Translations under genes and position numbers: made by a program | Shown here: piece after piece, positions 32,289-37,541 of the stretch | How positions within the stretch are numbered: position 1 is the first letter of the stretch | How the letters are laid out: every line of letters begins with the position of its first letter | Notes under the pieces: model-generated | The model's database searches: none | Seen by the model: only the letters and a program-made list of their open reading frames with translations | Told to the model about the DNA's origin: nothing | Source: Burkholderiales bacterium | Lineage (GTDB): Bacteria > Vulcanimicrobiota > Xenobia > Xenobiales > Xenobiaceae | Assembly (NCBI GenBank): GCA_012799975.1 | Contig: JAAZKF010000122.1 | Coordinates: 1-37,541 of the forward strand | DNA length: 37,541 nucleotides | Reading direction: 5' to 3'

Positions 32289-32317
32289 TTGACAGCACCC
32301 GGTCTGACCCGTAGTTT
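32289..32317 (+). promoter_or_regulatory. Putative sigma70 promoter of the molybdenum hydroxylase operon
   Basis: TTGACA (32289-32294), a 17-base spacer, then TAGTTT (32312-32317). The -35 is consensus; the -10 keeps the key first T, second A and last T. It lies ~90 bases before the GTG start of the FAD subunit, leaving a leader that contains a palindrome. Confidence 0.5.
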
Positions 32318-32345
32318 CAAAAAGGCCCGATCCCGGGAAACGCCG

Positions 32346-32369
32346 AAACCAGGCAAACAAACCTGGTTT
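32346..32369 (+). repeat. Leader inverted repeat (operator or attenuator)
   Basis: AAACCAGG (32346-32353) and CCTGGTTT (32362-32369) are perfect 8-bp arms around an 8-base CAAACAAA loop, between the predicted promoter and the ribosome-binding site. An alternative outer pairing, GCCGAAA (from 32343) with TTTCGGC (to ~32385), overlaps it, so the leader could switch between structures. As DNA, it could equally be a repressor or activator site. Confidence 0.45.
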
Positions 32370-32405
32370 GGAACAACTTTTCGGCTCGAGGTGGAGGTCG
32401 ACACA

Positions 32406-33245
32406 GTGTTTCTTGAATTTGACAAACCTGCGACCGTGGCTGAAGCGGTCGAACTGAGGCGCCGATACCCGACCAGCCTGTACCTGGCCGGCGGGGCCGA
32501 GGTAAACTCTCGGGGCGGCCATGCTCGTTGTGCACCCGGGGTGAAGGTGGATAGAGCCATCCAGATCACCCACCTGCCCTTGAGGGGATACCACTCCATG
32601 CCAGACGAGTTCCTCCTGGGCGCCGGCACGACGATCCAGGACCTGATCGAGAACCCCGAGGCCCCCCCCTTGCTGGCCCGGGCAGCCACCCAATTCGCCA
32701 ACCGCAACATCCGCAACGTGGCTACCCTGGGGGGGAATCTGGCCATCAACCGTTCCTGCTCCAACCTGATCCCCTCGCTTCTGGCCCTGGAGGCGGAGAT
32801 CAAGTTGTTGGAACCCGAAGGTGAGAAGGTCATCCCCCTCGAGCAGTACGTGGCCGGGCACGATCCCTCTTCGCTCATCCTGTCGGTGAAGATTCCCAGG
32901 CAGCGCCTGGAGGCCCCCTGGGCCACCCGAAAACACAGCCGCACCGTCAACGACCTCTCGATCGTCTCGGTAGCGGTGGTGCACGAAGGAAACCGGGGTT
33001 CCCTCCGCCGGGTGGCCGTCGCCCTGGGAGGCGTAGCCCCGACCGCCGTGCGCCTGCACGATCTGGAGGAGAGGCTGGAGGGCCAGGCCCTGCCGGATCG
33101 CGACACCCTCGAGGGTTGGGTCAAGGACATGATCCACCCCATCGACGATGTGCGCGGCAGCGCCGCCTACAAGCGACAGGTGGGTGCCGCCCTGGTCGGC
33201 TGGGCCCTCCACCACGCGGCCGCGGGCCGGGGAGACAAGGTATGA
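32406..33245 (+). CDS. ygfM: FAD-binding subunit of a molybdenum hydroxylase (YgfM/XdhB-like)
   Basis: A 279-residue FAD-binding subunit of the xanthine dehydrogenase family. FLEFDKPATVAEAVELRRRY and LAGGAEVNSRG form the first FAD-contact region. NRNIRNVATLGGNLAINRSC supplies the second pyrophosphate-binding motif, followed by SNLIPSLLALEAEIKL and RTVNDLSIVSVAVV. It passes electrons from the Fe-S subunit to NAD+ or another acceptor. The start is GTG at 32406, with GGAGG eight bases before it; no ATG is available. The stop overlaps the next start (ATGA), so the subunits are translated together. The two-gene order, FAD subunit then fused Fe-S/Mo subunit, is that of E. coli ygfM-xdhD. Confidence 0.85.
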   Translation: MFLEFDKPATVAEAVELRRRYPTSLYLAGGAEVNSRGGHARCAPGVKVDRAIQITHLPLRGYHSMPDEFLLGAGTTIQDLIENPEAPPLLARAATQFANRNIRNVATLGGNLAINRSCSNLIPSLLALEAEIKLLEPEGEKVIPLEQYVAGHDPSSLILSVKIPRQRLEAPWATRKHSRTVNDLSIVSVAVVHEGNRGSLRRVAVALGGVAPTAVRLHDLEERLEGQALPDRDTLEGWVKDMIHPIDDVRGSAAYKRQVGAALVGWALHHAAAGRGDKV

Positions 33246-36115
33246 AGATCGCGTTTGAACTCAACGGCTTGAACAGGGAACTCACAGTCGAACCCGGCGA
33301 GCCCGCCGACGCCCTGCTCCGGCGACTCGGAGTATTCTCCATCCGCAACGGTTGCGACGGCGAGGGGATGTGTGGTGCCTGTTCGGTCCTGGTGGACGGC
33401 TGCACGGTCAACTCCTGCCTGCTGGTGGCAGCCCAATTGGACGGCCGTCGGATCCAGACGGTGGAGTATTTCTCGAAGCACCGCACGCTCAGCATCATCC
33501 AGTCCGCCCTGGTGGACACCGGAGTGGTGCAGTGCGGCTACTGCACGCCCGCCATGGTGGTGGCCATCGAGAGCCTTTTCCAGCGCTCGACCCACCCCAC
33601 CCGGGACGAGGTAACCGACGCCCTCTCGGGCATCTTCTGTCGCTGCACGGGCTACGAGCAGTTCTTCCTGGCCGTGGAACTGGCTGCACAGAGGCTGGCC
33701 GACCCGAACTTCGAGTGTCCCCCGGTGGCTCCGTCCTTCTGCGAGGAGATGCGCGTGGTAGGCAAGCCTTCCCGCAAGGTGGACGGCCCGAAGCTGGCCC
33801 GAGGCGAGAAGGCCTTCGTCGAGGACATGGTCGAGCCCGACGCCTGCGTCCTGAAGATGGTACGCTCGCCCCATGCCCACGCCTATATAACCGAGATCGA
33901 CACCTCCGAGGCCGAGAAGGTGCCCGGGATCGTCTATATCCTGACCCACAAGAACTGCCCCGACATCTACTACAACCAGGCCGGCCAGGGCTTCCCCGAG
34001 CCCTCTCCCTACGACCGCAAGATGTTGGGTCAGAAGGTCCGCCACGTCGGCGACCGGGTGGCGGCCATCGTGGCTGAGACCTGGGAGGCCGCAGTCGAGG
34101 CCGAGAAGTTGCTGCGGGTGGAATACGAAGTTCTGCCCCATGTCCTGACGGTGGATGAGGCCTCGGCCCCCGGGGCCCCGATCCTGCACAAAAGTGTCCA
34201 GGAATACGTGGTGGGCGCGCCGGAGGGCCTGGAAGAGCAGAACCGCCAGGCCGATCCTCGGGATGGCCGCATCCTCTACCAGTTCCCCATCCACGCCGAT
34301 CCCCACCGCAACCTGGCGGCCAGCGTGCACGGAGGCATCGGGGATCTGGAGAAGGGTTTCGCCGAGGCCGACGTGATTTTGGACCGCGAGTATGAGAGCT
34401 CCCAGGTCCAGTGCACACCCCTGGAGCCCCACGTGGTCTACACGCGGATGGACGGCGATCGCCTGGTCATCCACGCCTCGACCCAGGTGCCCTGGCACCT
34501 GCGGCGGATCGTGGCGCGCCTGCTCCAGACCGACGAAAACAATATCCGGGTGATCAAGGAGCGCGTCGGCGGAGGATTCGGAGCCAAACAGGACATCGTC
34601 CTGGAAGAGGTGGCGGCCTATCTTACCTGGACCACGGGACGTTCGATCTTCCAGCGCTTCACGCGCGAGGAGGAGTTCATCGCCGCGCGCACGCGGCATG
34701 TGTTCAAGATCCAGGTCAAGCTGGGCGCCAAGAAGGACGGCACCCTGACGGCTGTGTACATGGGGGTCAAGGCGAATACGGGGCCCTATGGCTCGCATTG
34801 CTTGACGGTACCCATGAACGCCTGCTCGAAGGCCCTGCCCTTGTTCCTCTGCCCCAACATGGCCTTCGACGTGCACACCTACTACACCAACATCGCTCCG
34901 ACGGGCGCCTATCAGGGATACGGGGCCCCCAAGGGCTCCTACGCCCTGCAACTGGCCGTGGCCGAGCTGGCCAAGGAACTGGACATTGACCACCTGGACC
35001 TGGTCGAGAAGAACCGGGTGCGCGAGGGGGCCACGCTGGAAATCCTGCGTTGCCTGGGTGAAGGGCGTGCAGGACAGGCCGAGAAGGTCATGAGCTGCGG
35101 CCTGGGCCCGGCCCTGGAGCGGGGGCGCGAGCTGAGCCAGTGGGGTCAGCGCGTCCAGAGCGAAGACCCCGACTGGAAGATCGGCAAGGGCTTCGCCATC
35201 ATCCAACAGGGTTCGGGTCTTCCCGGCCTGGACTCGGCCAACGCCGAGATACGCATGCTCTCGGATGGCACCTTCATCCTGCTCTCCGGAGGCACCGACC
35301 TGGGCACCGGCCTGGACACCGTGGCGGTGAAGTTCGCCGCCGAGATCCTGGCGGTGGACATGAACAAGATCGCGATCCTGGCCGGGGATACCGATGTGAC
35401 CCCCTTCGACGTGGGGGCCTATGCCTCCAGCGGGACCTACTTCTCGGGAGGCGCCGCCCGCAACGCCGCACAGAACATGCGTCAGCTCATCCTGAAGGTG
35501 GCGGCCGATCTTACCGGCGAGAAGGTCGAAGACCTCAAGCTGGTCTACCCGGCCCAGGTCCAAGGTAGGGAAAAGACGATTACCTATCGGGAGATCGCCC
35601 ACTTCGCCGAGACCGGCACCGGATGCGGGCAGTTGATGGCCCCCGGGCACTTCATCGCCGACAAGGCCTCGTTCCCCTACGGGGCCCACTTCTGCCAGGT
35701 GGCGGTGAACCAGCGTACCGGCGAAGTGAAAGTCCAGAAATACTTCGCCCTGGAGGACTGCGGCACGCCGGTAAACCCGGAACTGGCCCTGGGCCAGATG
35801 TACGGCGGGATTCTCAAGACCATCGGGCACTCGTTGTACGAGCAGATGCTCTATGATCCTGATGGGCACTGCCTGAACCCGAACTTCATCGACTACAAGG
35901 TTCCGATGATCCAGGACCTGCCCGAGGAGTTCGTATCCGAATTGATCCTGACCGACGACCCCTACGGCCCCTTCGGCGCCAAGTCGATCTCTGAGATCAC
36001 CTGCAACGGAGCGGCCCCCTGCATCGCCGAGGCCATCCACGACGCGGTAGGGGTCTGGATCCGGACCTGGCCCTTTACCCCCGAGAAGATCCTGGCGGGT
36101 CTGGGCAAACTTTAG
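33242..36115 (+). CDS. xdhD: Fused 2Fe-2S/molybdopterin subunit of a putative selenium-dependent hydroxylase (XdhD-like)
   Basis: 957 residues, essentially the length of E. coli XdhD (956). Residues 1-165 bind two 2Fe-2S clusters: C38, C44, C47 and C59 (NGCDGEGMCGACSVLVDG), then C98/C101 (CGYC) and C133/C135 (FCRCTGY). The molybdopterin part starts near 175 (VVGKPSRKVDGPKLARGEKA). It contains ASTQVPWHLRRIVARLL, RVGGGFGAKQDI, APTGAYQGYGAPKG and the catalytic Glu in FGAKSISEI (about E918). The AYQGYGAPKG version of the FRGFG-PQ loop and the domain fusion suggest the selenate/selenium-dependent branch. That branch usually needs SelD-linked maturation genes, none of which are here. The substrate is probably a purine or N-heterocycle, unproven. 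Confidence 0.88.
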   Translation: MKIAFELNGLNRELTVEPGEPADALLRRLGVFSIRNGCDGEGMCGACSVLVDGCTVNSCLLVAAQLDGRRIQTVEYFSKHRTLSIIQSALVDTGVVQCGYCTPAMVVAIESLFQRSTHPTRDEVTDALSGIFCRCTGYEQFFLAVELAAQRLADPNFECPPVAPSFCEEMRVVGKPSRKVDGPKLARGEKAFVEDMVEPDACVLKMVRSPHAHAYITEIDTSEAEKVPGIVYILTHKNCPDIYYNQAGQGFPEPSPYDRKMLGQKVRHVGDRVAAIVAETWEAAVEAEKLLRVEYEVLPHVLTVDEASAPGAPILHKSVQEYVVGAPEGLEEQNRQADPRDGRILYQFPIHADPHRNLAASVHGGIGDLEKGFAEADVILDREYESSQVQCTPLEPHVVYTRMDGDRLVIHASTQVPWHLRRIVARLLQTDENNIRVIKERVGGGFGAKQDIVLEEVAAYLTWTTGRSIFQRFTREEEFIAARTRHVFKIQVKLGAKKDGTLTAVYMGVKANTGPYGSHCLTVPMNACSKALPLFLCPNMAFDVHTYYTNIAPTGAYQGYGAPKGSYALQLAVAELAKELDIDHLDLVEKNRVREGATLEILRCLGEGRAGQAEKVMSCGLGPALERGRELSQWGQRVQSEDPDWKIGKGFAIIQQGSGLPGLDSANAEIRMLSDGTFILLSGGTDLGTGLDTVAVKFAAEILAVDMNKIAILAGDTDVTPFDVGAYASSGTYFSGGAARNAAQNMRQLILKVAADLTGEKVEDLKLVYPAQVQGREKTITYREIAHFAETGTGCGQLMAPGHFIADKASFPYGAHFCQVAVNQRTGEVKVQKYFALEDCGTPVNPELALGQMYGGILKTIGHSLYEQMLYDPDGHCLNPNFIDYKVPMIQDLPEEFVSELILTDDPYGPFGAKSISEITCNGAAPCIAEAIHDAVGVWIRTWPFTPEKILAGLGKL

Positions 36116-36129
36116 TTCTCAAAAGGCCA

Positions 36130-36171
36130 ATGCCCCCGGCGGATGGCCCGTCCGGGGGCATCGCTGTTTCT
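36130..36171 (+). terminator. Intrinsic terminator of the molybdenum hydroxylase operon
   Basis: ATGCCCCCGG (36130-36139) pairs perfectly with CCGGGGGCAT (36152-36161) around a 12-base loop, followed by CGCTGTTTCT. The 10-bp GC-rich stem directly after the xdhD stop, with a weak U-tract, supports termination. Confidence 0.75.
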
Positions 36172-36348
36172 GAAGGGTGTCCGCCCGGGCAGTAGAGCTC
36201 GGTCTCCCAGCCATTGAATCAGGCATCCGACCGCTTTCCCCTGAGGCCACCCACACCTTCCTCACATCCAGGCCCGTCTCATTCCGAGCGGAGGTTCAAG
36301 GACTTCCCCCGGCGGGAAAAGGGATAAGGAAATCTGTCCGGGCTTCCG

Positions 36349-36377
36349 TTGACGAGCCTTGATGCCTTAAGTATACT
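36349..36377 (+). promoter_or_regulatory. sigma70-type promoter of the tRNA cluster
   Basis: TTGACG (36349-36354), a 17-base spacer, and TATACT (36372-36377): ten of twelve consensus bases at optimal spacing, the best promoter in the window. Transcription would start ~23 bases before tRNA-Pro. The discriminator and initial region are GC-rich, as in stringently controlled stable-RNA promoters. Confidence 0.8.
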
Positions 36378-36406
36378 AGGTCAAGCCCGGGCGGGCTCAG
36401 ACGAGA

Positions 36407-36483
36407 CGGAGCGTAGCGCAGCCTGGTAGCGCACTTGCTTTGGGAGCAAGGGGTCGCCGGTTCGAATCCGGCCGCTCCGACCA
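36407..36483 (+). tRNA. tRNA-Pro (UGG)
   Basis: 77 nt with CCA encoded. The acceptor arms are CGGAGCG and CGCTCCG. The anticodon arm CTTGC-TTTGGGA-GCAAG gives anticodon TGG. The T-arm is GCCGG-TTCGAAT-CCGGC. It is the first of three tRNAs in the cluster. Confidence 0.97.
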
Positions 36484-36518
36484 GCGCCCCCTTCTCGGCT
36501 GACAGGAGAGTTCAATCT

Positions 36519-36594
<76 letters not shown>

Positions 36595-36623
36595 CCAGCC
36601 AGCCCGGCTACAAGTGAAGATTC

Positions 36624-36701
36624 GGTGAGTGTAGCTCAGTCGGTTAGAGCGACGGTCTGTGGAACCGTAGGTCGTGGGTTCAAGTCCCATCACTCACCCC
36701 A
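36624..36701 (+). tRNA. tRNA-His (GUG)
   Basis: The acceptor arms are GTGAGTG and CACTCAC, with an extra 5' G (G-1, base 36624) facing C73, the identity element of tRNA-His. The anticodon arm ACGGT-CTGTGGA-ACCGT gives anticodon GTG. CCA is encoded. A terminator follows at once. Confidence 0.97.
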
Positions 36702-36703
36702 CG

Positions 36704-36732
36704 AAAAGCCCGCCAAATGGCGGGCTTTCTTG
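36704..36732 (+). terminator. Intrinsic terminator of the tRNA cluster
   Basis: AAAGCCCGCCA pairs with TGGCGGGCTTT around an AA loop (stem core 36708-36715 with 36718-36725), followed by TTTCTTGCTTCT. It lies two bases after the tRNA-His CCA. Confidence 0.92.
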
Positions 36733-36794
36733 CTTCTCAGGGTCGGTGCACCAGCAAGCAAATGAAGGCAAAAAGAGGGGTTTACAGGCAAGCA

Positions 36795-36816
36795 ACCGGC
36801 ACCAAAACCGGCACCA
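36795..36816 (+). repeat. Tandem ACCGGCACCA repeat
   Basis: ACCGGCACCA occurs twice, separated by AA, just downstream of the tRNA terminator. Two direct copies with 12-bp period could be arm-type protein-binding sites or simple duplication. Confidence 0.5.
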
Positions 36817-36823
36817 GAATATT

Positions 36824-36889
36824 TTTCAAGTTTTGCCTGGAAGCCCGTGGTTATGGGCTTGGCAGCCCCTTCGACCGGCAAACTTGAAA
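36824..36889. repeat. Long imperfect palindrome with nested hairpin
   Basis: The outer arms TTTCAAGTTTTGCC (36824-36837) and GGCAAACTTGAAA (36877-36889) are reverse complements apart from one extra T. They enclose the perfect hairpin at 36841-36860. Together they predict a 66-nt cruciform or RNA stem-loop. No T-tract follows. Confidence 0.6.
36841..36860. repeat. Hairpin repeat, copy 1
   Basis: AAGCCCGTGGTTATGGGCTT: 6-bp arms AAGCCC/GGGCTT around GTGGTTAT. It is identical in all 20 bases to the copy at 36923-36942. Confidence 0.75.
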
Positions 36890-36922
36890 GAAACTCTATT
36901 TCCCCGTCCTGCAGGATGGCGA

Positions 36923-36942
36923 AAGCCCGTGGTTATGGGCTT
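36923..36942. repeat. Hairpin repeat, copy 2
   Basis: The second exact copy of the 20-bp hairpin, 82 bp downstream in the same orientation. The flanks differ between the copies, so only the hairpin itself is conserved. Confidence 0.75.
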
Positions 36943-37068
36943 CCTCGCTTCTCTGCTGCTTCGCGCTGGTCGTCATTAGTCGTCATGCTGCTTTCAGGGG
37001 TCCAGGCCACCGGGCTTCGCCTCCAGGCGGGCCTGTGTGGGCCAGAAGGGCTCCCAGGAACAGCAGAA

Positions 37069-37100
37069 CGCCCCGCAGGTCGGAGCGGACCGACGGGGCG
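37069..37100. repeat. GC-rich hairpin downstream of the RHH gene
   Basis: CGCCCCG (37069-37075) pairs with CGGGGCG (37094-37100), with an inner GGTC/GACC pairing. It lies beyond the 3' end of the leftward ribbon-helix-helix-like gene and may act as a factor-assisted terminator; no T-run is present. Confidence 0.4.
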
Positions 37101-37217
37101 GGTTGGTGGCTGTTCTGGTGGCTGTTAAGTGGACGCCGGGCCCGATTCAGTCGACCTGGAGGGCCAGGGCTTCGGCGGCGCGGGCCACCTTCAGAAGCTC
37201 AGCGACGGCCTGGTCAG

Positions 37218-37523
37218 CTAGGGTGTTTGGCCCTGGGTCTGGTCGGAGGGCTCCTCTGCGGCCTTCTGGGCGGCAAGGCGGGCCCTTCGGGCGCGCTGAT
37301 AGGCGGCATGTTCGGGGTTCTTCTCGCCCCATTCGGGAGGCTGCTCGATGCCGAGAAACTCGTAGACAAGGCGGCGAACCAGTTTACTGGCCCCGCCTGC
37401 CCTGGCGCCTCCTGCAGTCTTGACCGGACCGAATTCCTCCTCGGCCCGGGCCTTCAGCAGGTCAATCACCTCTTGTGGCATCCGAACCAGCAAAGCCGGA
37501 CTTCCCACCTTGCGCTTTGCCAC
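37218..37523 (-). CDS. Ribbon-helix-helix-like DNA-binding protein
   Basis: A 101-residue basic protein. The N-terminal half fits a ribbon-helix-helix fold: a short strand (PALLVRMPQEV), helix A (IDLLKARAEEEFG), a Gly/Ala-rich turn (TAGGARAGGA), and helix B (SKLVRRLVYEFLGI). The C-terminal ~45 residues are Arg/Ala/Glu-rich and probably helical or disordered. Such small proteins act as repressors of plasmid, phage or toxin-antitoxin genes. The start is GTG at 37521-37523 with GGAGG six bases upstream; an ATG overlapping it is out of frame. There is no toxin gene downstream on this side; the upstream side lies outside the window. The location beyond a tRNA cluster suggests an accessory element. 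Confidence 0.55.
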   Translation of the reverse strand: MAKRKVGSPALLVRMPQEVIDLLKARAEEEFGPVKTAGGARAGGASKLVRRLVYEFLGIEQPPEWGEKNPEHAAYQRARRARLAAQKAAEEPSDQTQGQTP

Positions 37524-37541
37524 ATGCCACCTCCGACCAAA

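Larger units (their letters stand above)
32101..32405. promoter_or_regulatory. Divergent tcdA / molybdenum-hydroxylase spacer
   Basis: A 305-bp region between two divergent genes. The left ~180 bp hold no recognised feature beyond the tcdA ribosome-binding site. The right part contains a sigma70-like promoter (32289-32317) and an inverted repeat in the leader (32346-32369), both listed separately. Confidence 0.5.
36116..36406. other. Intergenic region between xdhD and the tRNA cluster
   Basis: 291 bp without a supported gene. It holds a terminator at its left end (36130-36171) and the tRNA promoter at its right end (36349-36377). The middle (about 36175-36345) shows no recognised feature; a 61-codon open frame there has no ribosome-binding site and an unconvincing composition. 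Confidence 0.6.
36733..37217. other. Gene-poor, repeat-rich region after the tRNA cluster
   Basis: ~485 bp without a supported gene. It holds two tandem ACCGGCACCA copies (about 36795-36816), a long imperfect palindrome (36824-36889), two identical 20-bp hairpins (36841-36860 and 36923-36942), a repeated GTCGTCAT (36969-36976 and 36979-36986), and a GC-rich hairpin (37069-37100). Such DNA directly downstream of tRNA genes is typical of integration sites or decayed element edges. No integrase is visible. Confidence 0.5.

Noticed and set aside
31950-32405. An in-frame extension of the FAD subunit back to 31950.
   Set aside because: It overlaps the divergent tcdA gene and its promoter region, and a GTG with a good Shine-Dalgarno fits the family start at 32406.
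33167-36040. A 957-codon open frame antisense to xdhD, and other long antisense frames in clpB (5445-7190), the SLH porin and lptD.
   Set aside because: They mirror well-recognised genes codon for codon, show His/Gln/Arg/Gly-heavy composition and match no family. Long antisense frames are expected at high GC.
36177-36362. A 61-codon frame between xdhD and the tRNAs.
   Set aside because: There is no ribosome-binding site, it spans the tRNA promoter, and its composition is not protein-like.
36733-37217. CRISPR array or iteron origin.
   Set aside because: The repeats are only two copies each, unevenly spaced and of different kinds. There are no regular spacers, cas genes or replication initiator.
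37147-37332. A 61-codon minus-strand frame with a helical end (LADQAVAELLKVARAAEALA).
   Set aside because: It overlaps the RHH-like gene in another frame and has no ribosome-binding site. The helical end is intriguing but not enough to call a gene.

Overview
The window is a high-GC, gene-dense chromosomal segment of a diderm bacterium. Evidence for an outer membrane is strong: an LptD-like LPS-assembly barrel, apolipoprotein N-acyltransferase (Lnt), a lipoprotein with a clear lipobox, a Wzt-type O-antigen ABC ATPase, and a porin-like barrel with an N-terminal SLH domain plus coiled coil. SLH-tethered barrels are known from Cyanobacteria relatives, Negativicutes, Deinococcus-Thermus and several uncultured terrabacterial phyla. 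A secreted 3D-domain protein, common in Firmicutes and relatives, fits a diderm of that broad group. I cannot name a phylum from the sequence alone. Most genes are housekeeping. The only accessory-looking DNA is the last ~0.8 kb, after a tRNA cluster.

Layout. 1-175: 5' end of nadE (minus). 358-2472: SLH porin, ending at a terminator shared with a convergent pair (DUF971 protein and secreted beta-propeller-like protein, 2590-3853). 3967-5190: Wzt-like ATPase, followed by a structured hairpin at 5230-5304. 5337-7922: clpB (minus), divergent from a membrane-anchored EEP-family phosphodiesterase/nuclease (8116-9294). 9399-10552: a PsbP/DUF1795-like secreted protein and upp (minus), divergent from a STAS anti-sigma-factor antagonist (10769-11122). 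11130-19676 is a long co-directional minus-strand block read lnt, pheS, pheT, cvpA-like, secreted helical protein, EF-Ts-like protein, membrane YHS-like protein, glutaredoxin. 19665-24897 (plus): lipoprotein, lptD-like, nadD, rsfS, htrA-like protease. 25137-26551: 3D-domain protein and nitrilase-family amidase, translationally coupled and preceded by a structured leader. 26562-27662 (minus): repeat-rich secreted protein. 27824-31083 (plus): multi-pass GT-C-like membrane protein and RlmL/YpsC-type rRNA methyltransferase. 31162-32100 (minus): TcdA/ThiF-like. 32406-36115: two-gene molybdenum hydroxylase operon of the YgfM/XdhD type. 36407-36701: tRNA-Pro, tRNA-Arg and tRNA-His behind a near-consensus sigma70 promoter. 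36702-37541: gene-poor DNA with repeated hairpins and a ribbon-helix-helix-like gene at the edge.

How the genes connect. Envelope biogenesis dominates (Lnt and its kind of substrate, LptD, Wzt, SLH porin, HtrA, 3D protein). Translation is second (PheST, RsfS, RlmL, TcdA, EF-Ts-like, three tRNAs). NadD and NadE are adjacent enzymes of NAD synthesis, though encoded 22 kb apart. I did not find a clear novel defence or mobile system. The most unusual items are an EF-Ts homologue that has lost the TDFV exchange motif, a cysteine-free YHS-like domain in a membrane protein, a c-di-AMP-riboswitch-like leader before the 3D gene, a GU-paired hairpin RNA candidate after the Wzt gene, and a duplicated perfect hairpin downstream of the tRNA cluster.
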